From an uncultured Collinsella sp. (lineage in GTDB: Bacteria > Actinomycetota > Coriobacteriia > Coriobacteriales > Coriobacteriaceae), in NCBI GenBank assembly GCA_958407995.1, contig CATYJU010000072.1:1-7366 (forward strand): a stretch of 7,366 nucleotides of DNA. The letters run 5' to 3'. Each line of letters starts with the position of its first letter. Position 1 is the stretch's first letter. The translations under genes and the position numbers were made by a program. The notes beneath the pieces are model-generated. The model was not told the DNA's origin. It searched no databases and saw nothing but the letters and a program-made list of their open reading frames with translations. Positions 1-5,727 of the stretch are shown piece by piece.

Positions 1-232
1 CGTTGCCGCGCCCCGCAGTGCCCGCTTCCCCCGAGAACAATTATCAGTGCAGGTAGAGCCCTTGCGCAAAAGCCATGTGCTCGCGATATTGCAAAAAGTC
101 TACTCACTTAGCTGGCAACTGCACCAAACGGCTGGGCAGAACGCCCATTTCCTGCATTTTCTTGCCTGCGAACGCATCGATGCGACGCTACGCCATAATA
201 GTTGGCGGACAAACGCGAGAGAAAGCAACCAC
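1..232 (+). other. Leader upstream of the helicase gene; no convincing gene
   Basis: This stretch precedes the chosen helicase start. The helicase frame is open through it from the window edge (a GTG at 47 would add 62 residues), but the encoded peptide is unlike a helicase N-terminus and the GTG has no good ribosome site. Another plus frame runs from the edge to a TAG at 54-56 and could be the tail of an upstream gene; too little is visible to say. Structure seen: an 8-bp palindrome TTGCGCAA at 62-69, a near-repeat of its right part (TTGCAAAAAG, 89-98), a perfect 12-bp palindrome CGCATCGATGCG at 173-184, and an inverted repeat CGCCA/TGGCG at 191-195 and 203-207. A CATAAT hexamer (194-199) lies inside the last one without a good -35; TTGCGC (62-67) and GATATT (85-90) are 17 bases apart but match consensus poorly. 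A promoter is expected here, but I cannot place it. Confidence 0.4.
217..225 (+). promoter_or_regulatory. Ribosome binding site of the helicase gene
   Basis: The purine run GAGAGAAAG ends 7 bases before the ATG at 233. It is a moderate Shine-Dalgarno match at suitable spacing and is the main reason to start the helicase at 233 rather than at the GTG at 47. Confidence 0.55.
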
Positions 233-2914
233 ATGGCACAGACCACGACAGACACCACCGCCAGCACCGTTTCCGGCGCCGGAGCCGCCAGCTCATTCTC
301 GGGCGGCACGGGAACCGAAGCCGAGTTCGGTTCGCTCGGCGCGCTCTCCCCCACCTGGTGGGAGCCCGAGGATGGCAGTGAGCCCGAACCGTGGCTCACG
401 CCCGATCAGGCCTTCGAACGTTTCTTTGAATGGACGAGCGATCGCGGTATTGAGCTGTGGGACCACCAGGAAGAGGCCCTCATGGATCTAGCCGCCGGTG
501 ACCATGTCATTTTGGGAACACCGACCGGATCGGGTAAATCGCTCGTCGCGCTGGGAATGCTCTTTATGGGCATGGCGCAGGGCAAGCGCTGCTACTACAC
601 GGCTCCTATCAAGGCTCTGGTCAGTGAGAAGTTTTTCGACCTTGTGCAGGTGCTCGGCCGCGATAACGTCGGCATGATCACCGGCGACACGCACATCAAC
701 ACCAAGGCGCCCGTCATCTGTTGCACGGCAGAAATCCTTGCCAACGACGCACTGCGCGAGGGCGAGGGCGCTGACGTGGGCTGCGTGGCCATGGACGAGT
801 TCCACTACTTTGCCGACCCCGACCGCGGTTGGGCCTGGCAGGTGCCACTGCTCGCCCTGCCTCACACGCAATTCATGCTCATGAGCGCCACGCTCGGCGA
901 TGTCACCGCGATCGCCGCCTCGCTCGAGGAGCACACCGGCGCTGCTTGCGACCTGGTTGTCGACGCCCCGCGCCCTGTTCCGCTGAGCTACGACTATGTG
1001 ACGACCTCCCTCGAGGGCACCGTCGAGCTCGCCATGCGCCGCGGAGAGGCCCCACTCTACATCGTGCACTTTAGTCAGGACGCCGCGCTTGCCACGGCAC
1101 AGTCGCTTGCCAACTTTGGCATCGCTAGCAAGGAGCAGCGCGAGGCCATTAAGGAAGCTGCCAAAGGCACGAGTTTCTCCACCGCCTTCGGCAAGATTCT
1201 CAAGCGCCTGCTCGGCTGCGGCGTCGGCGTGCACCACGCCGGTATGCTGCCGCGCTATCGCCTACTGGTTGAGCGCCTGGCGCAGCAGGGCCTGCTGCCC
1301 GTCATCTGCGGCACCGACACGCTCGGCGTCGGCATCAACGTGCCCATCCACACCGTGGTGCTCACCGCGCTCACCAAGTTCGACGGTTACAAGATGCGTC
1401 GTCTGCGCGCCCGCGAGTTCCACCAGATTGCCGGTCGCGCCGGCCGCTCGGGCTTTGACACCGAGGGTATGGTAATTGCCGAGGCGCCGGAGCACGAGAT
1501 CGAAAACGCCAAGCTTATGGCCAAAGCGGGCGACGACCCCAAAAAACTCCGTAAGATTAAAAAGAAAAAGGCCCCCGAGGGCTTTGTCACCTGGAACAAG
1601 CAGACCTTTGAGCGCCTGATCGAGACGCAGCCCGAGACGCTCAAGCCGCGCCTGCGCATCACGCACTCCATGGTGATTAGCGTGGTCGAGCAGGGCGGCG
1701 ATGCCCGAACCCGCGTACACGACCTCATCGAGACGAGCCTGCAGACTCCCGAGGAAAAGGCTAAGCTCGAGGTTCGCGCCGACGAAATCTTCGCCACGCT
1801 CATCGATTCCGGCGTCGTCGTTCGCACCGAGGTGCCGCCCGCGCCCGACGCCCCGACTGACGCCGCGCCGGACATCGACTATGCGCTGACGGTCGATCTG
1901 CCCGAGGACTTCGCACTCGATCAGCCGCTCTCGCCGTTCTTGCTTGCCGCGTTGGAGCTGCTCGACCCCGAGAGCGAGACCTATACCATGGATCTGATCT
2001 CGATGGTCGAGGCAACGCTCGAGGATCCCAAGCAGGTGCTGCGCGCACAGGAGCGCGCCGCGCGCGACCGCGCGATGGCCGAAATGAAGGCCGACGGCAT
2101 AGAGTACGAGGAACGTCTGGAGCGCATTCAGGACGTCACCTACGAAAAGCCGCTCGAGGACTTGCTCGATGCCGCCTTCGACAAGTACTGCCAAGAAGTA
2201 CCTTGGGCCAACGACTACCAGCTCTCGCCCAAGAGCGTCCTGCGCGACATGCTGGAGAGCGCGAGCGACTTTAAGGGCTATATCCAAAAGCTCGGCATCG
2301 CCCGCTCCGAGGGCATTTTGCTGCGCTACCTAGCAGAGGCCTACCGTTCACTCGACCGCACCGTGCCCATCGAGAAGCGCGACGAGCGCCTGCGCGACAT
2401 TATCTCGTGGCTGGGCTTTGTGGTGCGCTCGGTGGACTCGAGCCTGGTGGATGAGTGGGAGAACGCCGGCAACCCGGCAGCCCTCGATGCTGCGCCGCCG
2501 CAGGGCATCGACGAGGTCGTGGCGGACCGTCGCGGCTGCACGCTATTGGTGCGCAACGCGCTCTTCCGCCGCGTGACCCTTGCCGCCCGCGAGCACGTTC
2601 GCGACCTGGGCGAGCTCGACGACGACTGGGGCATGAGCGAGATCCGCTGGCAAAAAACACTCGACGCTTACCACGAGCAGCACGAGGAAATCCTCACCGA
2701 CGGAGATGCCCGCAGCGCCGCGATGTTTTCCATTGACGAGTCCGACGAGAAGACCGCGCACGTATGGCACGTGCACCAGATCTTTGCCGACGAGGATGGC
2801 GACCACGACTTTGGCATCATGGGCGATGTCGACCTGGACGCCACGCAAGACGGCGGCGAGGTCATCTTCAAAAACTACCGTGTCGGCTTTATCGAGGACC
2901 TGCTCGAAGACTAG
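233..2914 (+). CDS. Ski2-like SF2 DEAD/DEAH-box helicase with DUF3516-type C-terminus
   Basis: ATP-dependent nucleic-acid helicase of 893 residues, expected in the cytoplasm. After an Ala/Gly/Ser/Thr-rich N-terminus (about 1-50) the motifs run in order: Q-like LWDHQ (75-79), Walker A GTPTGSGKS (95-103), Ia PIKAL (125-129), Walker B DEFH (188-191), motif III SAT (218-220), HHAGMLP (334-340), motif V TDTLGVGIN (361-369) and motif VI QIAGRAGRSG (398-407). PIKAL followed by a TGD element, and HHAGMLP, are typical of the Ski2/Mtr4-like branch, so RNA is a likely substrate, though this is inferred. A basic patch KKLRKIKKKK (437-446) opens a long alpha-helical, acidic C-terminal region that fits DUF3516 (roughly 460 residues, known mainly fused to such helicases). 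All catalytic motifs are intact. The ATG at 233 was preferred over the in-frame GTG at 47 because of its ribosome site. It is the only plus-strand gene and is followed by a terminator. Exact biological role unknown; HelY is a related actinobacterial alternative name. Confidence 0.93.
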   Translation: MAQTTTDTTASTVSGAGAASSFSGGTGTEAEFGSLGALSPTWWEPEDGSEPEPWLTPDQAFERFFEWTSDRGIELWDHQEEALMDLAAGDHVILGTPTGSGKSLVALGMLFMGMAQGKRCYYTAPIKALVSEKFFDLVQVLGRDNVGMITGDTHINTKAPVICCTAEILANDALREGEGADVGCVAMDEFHYFADPDRGWAWQVPLLALPHTQFMLMSATLGDVTAIAASLEEHTGAACDLVVDAPRPVPLSYDYVTTSLEGTVELAMRRGEAPLYIVHFSQDAALATAQSLANFGIASKEQREAIKEAAKGTSFSTAFGKILKRLLGCGVGVHHAGMLPRYRLLVERLAQQGLLPVICGTDTLGVGINVPIHTVVLTALTKFDGYKMRRLRAREFHQIAGRAGRSGFDTEGMVIAEAPEHEIENAKLMAKAGDDPKKLRKIKKKKAPEGFVTWNKQTFERLIETQPETLKPRLRITHSMVISVVEQGGDARTRVHDLIETSLQTPEEKAKLEVRADEIFATLIDSGVVVRTEVPPAPDAPTDAAPDIDYALTVDLPEDFALDQPLSPFLLAALELLDPESETYTMDLISMVEATLEDPKQVLRAQERAARDRAMAEMKADGIEYEERLERIQDVTYEKPLEDLLDAAFDKYCQEVPWANDYQLSPKSVLRDMLESASDFKGYIQKLGIARSEGILLRYLAEAYRSLDRTVPIEKRDERLRDIISWLGFVVRSVDSSLVDEWENAGNPAALDAAPPQGIDEVVADRRGCTLLVRNALFRRVTLAAREHVRDLGELDDDWGMSEIRWQKTLDAYHEQHEEILTDGDARSAAMFSIDESDEKTAHVWHVHQIFADEDGDHDFGIMGDVDLDATQDGGEVIFKNYRVGFIEDLLED

Positions 2915-2935
2915 CCGAACTTACCGGAACGAAAC

Positions 2936-2971
2936 GGGGCCGCTGGCAATATCGCCAGCGGCCCCACTTTT
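2936..2971. terminator. Strong hairpin terminator between convergent genes
   Basis: A perfect 12-bp GC-rich stem (2936-2947 with 2954-2965) closes a 6-base AATATC loop. On the plus strand it is followed by AC and four T residues, 22 bases after the helicase stop. On the minus strand the following bases read GTTTCGTT, a weaker U-tract, so the same hairpin probably also ends the DUF2130 transcript arriving from the other side. Confidence 0.85.
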
Positions 2972-2988
2972 GCACTATACGCTATGCC

Positions 2989-4746
2989 TTACTCGGCACC
3001 CTCGACCTCATACGAATCCGCCTCGGCTGGCTCATCGTTTGTCTCTGTCGCAGCCCCGCGCGCCTCGTCAAACGCGGCCTTCATGGTCTTGTTGCCCCAC
3101 GTGAGCTTGCGAATGGTAAGATCGTCCGCCTTCTTGTTGGCTAGGCGCAGATTGTTCTCGGAGGACAGCAACGCCTCCTTGGTTTTCTGCAGGTGGCTAA
3201 TCGTCTTGTCGATCTCATCAATCGCCGTTTGGAACTTGCGGCTCGCGATCTCGTAGTTGCGACCGAAATCGTTCTTGAACTTCTCCATCTTGGCTTCGAA
3301 GTTCGTGACATCGATATTCTGCTGCTTGTACTCCGCCAGTTCCTGCTTATAGCGAAGCGAACCCATGGCGGCGTTGCGCAGCAGCGTAATCATGGGAATG
3401 AAGAACTGCGGGCGGATCACATACATCTTCTCGTAGCGATAGCTCACGTCCACGATTCCCGCGTTGTAAAGCTCGCTCTCGGGCTCGAGCAGCGTGCAGA
3501 GCACCGCGTACTCACAGCCTTTCTGGCGACGATCGTGATCGAGTTTCTTAAAGAAGTCCTCGTTTTTATGCTTGGTCGCGGTCTCGTCGTTCTCGTTTTT
3601 CATTTCGAACATAATCGAAATGACCTCGTTGCCGCTCGCGTCGCACTCGCGGAAGATAAAGTCGCCCTTGGTGCCCTCAGATGCATCGTTATCTTTCTCG
3701 AAGTACGCATTGGGAAACGCCGTCATGCGCAGACGGTTAAACTCGGTCTCGCAGTGCTGCTCGAGCGACTCGCCCACCATCTTGGTGGACAGGCGAACCT
3801 TCATGTCCTTAAGGCGCTCAATCTCTTCATCCTTGTAGCGAATCAGGTCATCGCTCGCGCGCTTGGCCTGCGCAAGCTCGAGCTCGTGTGCCGCCTTGGC
3901 TTGCTCCTCGCGAGAATCGCGCACCGCCAGCTCGCTCGTCAGTTTGGCACGTGCCTCATCGCGCTCTCGCTCCGCCGCGGCGACCGCCTCTGACAGGTTC
4001 ATTTTTGCCATCAGTTCCTGCTCGCGCAGCTGGGCACGCAGGCCCTCGGCCTCTTGCTCGGACTGAGCCTTTGCGGCGGAAAACTTCTCTTGCACCTTCG
4101 CGCGATAGTCAGTAAGCGCGCGCTCGGCCTCGCTGCGAGCGGCATCGAGCTCACGCTGCGACTCTGCCGCGGCAGCGGCAAGCGCCATCTCCTGGGCCTT
4201 GTCCGCCGCGGCGATCCTGGCCTGCAGCTCGGCAATCTGAGCGTCGCGCGCGGACAGGTCGTTTTGAGCAGCATTGCGTGCCGCCGCCTCGGCAAGCCTG
4301 GCTTCATCATCTTTGCGCTCCAACTGCGCACGTAAATTGTCGATCTCGCGCTGAAGCTCGGCATTCTCCTTTTGAGCATCGGAACGGGCCTCAACCGCCG
4401 CGCGCTGACTTGCACTCTCGCGCTCTGCGGCAGCGCCTTCGAGCTTGGCGCGCAGCTCGGCAAGCTCAGCGTCGCGCTTGGCAACCTCTTGTGCCAGCTG
4501 CTGAGCTGCAGCGTTCTTCTGCTCGACAAGCTGAGCGTCGCGCTGAGACTCTGCCTTTTGCAAAGCAGCCGTCGAGCGCGAGCGCTCAAGCTCCAGTGCC
4601 TGCTCGCCCTCGCGCTGGACCGCCTTCACGCGCTCATCCAGGTCGCGCGAGAACTCGGCATCGCGCACCTGCTTGACGATATCCGCATAACCGGACGCAT
4701 CGACCTTAAAAACTTCGCCGCAATGCGGGCACTTGATCTCGTTCAT
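2989..4746 (-). CDS. DUF2130 domain-containing coiled-coil protein, possible PD-(D/E)XK nuclease fold
   Basis: A 585-residue soluble protein with no signal peptide or membrane segment. It opens with a single zinc-knuckle-like CPHCG (C6, C9). Residues about 24-320 are a long Ala/Glu/Arg/Gln-rich coiled coil, with a similar unit at 91-101 (RDAELAELRAK) and 167-177 (RDAQIAELQAR). The conserved part, about 321-555, matches my memory of DUF2130: VGESLEQ (324-330), KGDFIFRE (360-367), FEMKNEND (380-387) and DRRQKG (405-410), then a helical tail and an acidic C-terminus. The GDF...FEMK spacing (D362, E381, K383, with E326 in a preceding helix) resembles PD-(D/E)XK nuclease cores, and coiled coil plus such a core recalls RmuC; this is inference, and no substrate is known. 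The ATG has a strong ribosome site. The gene is set off by terminators on both sides, so it is probably monocistronic. The family call is firm; the function is open. Confidence 0.88.
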   Translation of the reverse strand: MNEIKCPHCGEVFKVDASGYADIVKQVRDAEFSRDLDERVKAVQREGEQALELERSRSTAALQKAESQRDAQLVEQKNAAAQQLAQEVAKRDAELAELRAKLEGAAAERESASQRAAVEARSDAQKENAELQREIDNLRAQLERKDDEARLAEAAARNAAQNDLSARDAQIAELQARIAAADKAQEMALAAAAAESQRELDAARSEAERALTDYRAKVQEKFSAAKAQSEQEAEGLRAQLREQELMAKMNLSEAVAAAERERDEARAKLTSELAVRDSREEQAKAAHELELAQAKRASDDLIRYKDEEIERLKDMKVRLSTKMVGESLEQHCETEFNRLRMTAFPNAYFEKDNDASEGTKGDFIFRECDASGNEVISIMFEMKNENDETATKHKNEDFFKKLDHDRRQKGCEYAVLCTLLEPESELYNAGIVDVSYRYEKMYVIRPQFFIPMITLLRNAAMGSLRYKQELAEYKQQNIDVTNFEAKMEKFKNDFGRNYEIASRKFQTAIDEIDKTISHLQKTKEALLSSENNLRLANKKADDLTIRKLTWGNKTMKAAFDEARGAATETNDEPAEADSYEVEGAE

Positions 4747-4751
4747 GGCAG

Positions 4752-4757
4752 CTCCTC
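4752..4757 (-). promoter_or_regulatory. Ribosome binding site of the DUF2130 gene
   Basis: On the minus strand GAGGAG lies 5 bases before the ATG at 4746, a strong Shine-Dalgarno sequence that fixes the start. The promoter must lie in the short stretch between here and the upstream terminator; I could not place convincing -35 and -10 boxes (the best -10-like hexamer, TAGAGT, has no well-spaced partner). Confidence 0.8.
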
Positions 4758-4804
4758 GATGGACGCAAATTTCAACCGCCTACACTCTACCGCGCCGCAC
4801 GGAC

Positions 4805-4839
4805 AAAAAAGACGCCGCCGCCATAATGGCAACGGCGCC
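4805..4839 (-). terminator. Intrinsic terminator of the PTS/deacetylase unit
   Basis: Read on the minus strand, a 13-bp stem (4839-4827 with 4823-4811, including three G-U pairs) closes a TTA loop and is followed directly by six T residues (4810-4805). It lies 46 bases past the deacetylase stop and ends about 60 bases before the DUF2130 start, so it should isolate the DUF2130 gene from read-through. Confidence 0.85.
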
Positions 4840-4844
4840 AGAAC

Positions 4845-4875
4845 CACCACAAAGGCGACTGCCCCCTTTGTGGTG
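4845..4875 (-). other. Second hairpin just past the deacetylase stop codon
   Basis: CACCACAAAGG (4845-4855) and its exact complement (4865-4875) form an 11-bp perfect stem with a 9-base loop, 10 bases after the deacetylase stop codon. It is not followed by T residues on the minus strand. It stands in tandem with the intrinsic terminator and could block 3'-to-5' RNA decay or help pausing; on the plus strand it lacks a U-tract too. Confidence 0.6.
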
Positions 4876-4885
4876 ACTTGGGTCC

Positions 4886-5650
4886 TTACAGGTCGCGGTA
4901 GTCGATCAGGCGAAGATCAGGTTGAGACTCAAGCCAAGTGCGAAGCTCGGGGTCAATCAGCGCATCGACTTCCTTGGTGCGGTCGGTCGTGAGCGAGCTG
5001 TTCTCCAAGATAAAACGATCGAGATAGCCCGGATGGCACACAAAGACGACCGTCTCGCCGTCCACCATCTCGCGAACCGTCTGCATGATTGCCTCTTTGG
5101 GCTCGTAGCCCGGCTCCATCGAGCGCATCACCATGCGCAGATCAGTATCTCCGCAATGCACCACAGCCGCGGGGTCGAAGCTCGCCTTTTGCTCCTTAAG
5201 GCCCAGCTCCTGAGCAACCGCCGAGATCGCTCGGTTAAGGTTTTTGCTCATGACGGCATGGGCCTCAAAGTAATCGGGCTCGCGGCCCACGATCTCGACA
5301 AAGCGGTCATGCTGCGCGCGGATCTCGATGCAGGCCTCGTCGAAGTCTATCAACTCCTCGCCGCGCTTAAAATGATCGCGGAAGGTACGGCTGCTATGGA
5401 ACTCGCCGTTCTCGTTGAGCATGCTCGGAATGAGCGCCGGGTCGGCACACGGCTTGCCCAGGCACACGTTGGTATGCTGACCCACCGCAATGCCGACATC
5501 CGCCACGAGCGACCAGCCACGCTCGGCCTCGGGCATATTGGGCATAAGTCCCGCCGAGCGCACCAGGCCCTCATTGATACTGCGGGCAATCCCCAGGTTA
5601 ACGGCATACGAATAACCGATATCGTCGGCACGAATGAGCAATTGCTTCAT
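4886..5650 (-). CDS. ChbG/HpnK (YdjC-like) family carbohydrate deacetylase
   Basis: A 254-residue metal-dependent deacetylase, a normal length for the family, with no signal peptide and so cytoplasmic. Members such as E. coli ChbG remove one N-acetyl group from chitobiose-type sugars; others act on different acetylated amino sugars. Visible marks: the N-terminal strand and catalytic pair IRADDIGYS (D9, D10), GQHTNV with H59, FEAHAV with H131, and the C-terminal CHPGY (H206) followed by LENSSL and TDRTKEV, as usual. D10, H59 and H131 are the likely metal ligands and D9 the catalytic base, by family analogy. The start at 5650 was chosen over an ATG four codons earlier (5662) because it has a GGGGG ribosome site and gives the usual MKxLLIxADD opening. 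It lies downstream of the PTS permease gene on the same strand (77 bases between), which suggests a substrate imported by that permease. The exact substrate cannot be read from sequence. Confidence 0.92.
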   Translation of the reverse strand: MKQLLIRADDIGYSYAVNLGIARSINEGLVRSAGLMPNMPEAERGWSLVADVGIAVGQHTNVCLGKPCADPALIPSMLNENGEFHSSRTFRDHFKRGEELIDFDEACIEIRAQHDRFVEIVGREPDYFEAHAVMSKNLNRAISAVAQELGLKEQKASFDPAAVVHCGDTDLRMVMRSMEPGYEPKEAIMQTVREMVDGETVVFVCHPGYLDRFILENSSLTTDRTKEVDALIDPELRTWLESQPDLRLIDYRDL

Positions 5651-5655
5651 ATTGA

Positions 5656-5660
5656 CCCCC
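5656..5660 (-). promoter_or_regulatory. Ribosome binding site of the deacetylase gene
   Basis: GGGGG on the minus strand ends 5 bases before the ATG at 5650. It overlaps the alternative ATG at 5662, which has no purine-rich site of its own, and so favours the downstream start. Confidence 0.6.
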
Positions 5661-5668
5661 ATCTACGG

Positions 5669-5700
5669 AAAGGGACACTTGAAGCGCAGCCAAGTGCCCC
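5669..5700 (-). terminator. Weak terminator or attenuator between PTS and deacetylase genes
   Basis: On the minus strand, a stem of 3 + 6 bp with one internal mismatch (5700-5691 with 5681-5672) closes a 9-base loop and is followed by only TTTCC. It begins 27 bases after the PTS stop and ends a few bases before the deacetylase ribosome site. Its short U-tract suggests partial termination, or mRNA end protection, rather than a full stop. Confidence 0.5.
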
Positions 5701-5727
5701 AGATAATTGTCCTACCGAACGGATGCT

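Noticed and set aside
47..232. N-terminal extension of the helicase from GTG at 47
   Set aside because: The added 62 residues do not resemble a helicase N-terminus, the GTG lacks a clear ribosome site, the region has palindromes typical of non-coding leader, and the ATG at 233 has a well-placed purine-rich site.
1262..2287. 341-codon open frame on the minus strand inside the helicase gene
   Set aside because: It is fully antisense to a gene with intact helicase motifs; long antisense frames arise readily in GC-rich genes, and its peptide shows no recognisable domain.
3193..3993. 266-codon plus-strand frame inside the DUF2130 gene
   Set aside because: Antisense shadow of the conserved DUF2130 domain, with Leu/Val/His-rich composition typical of reversed coding sequence.
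5650..5662. Deacetylase start four codons earlier at 5662
   Set aside because: No Shine-Dalgarno sequence precedes it, and the family normally begins right at the MKxLLIxADD strand, which starts at 5650.
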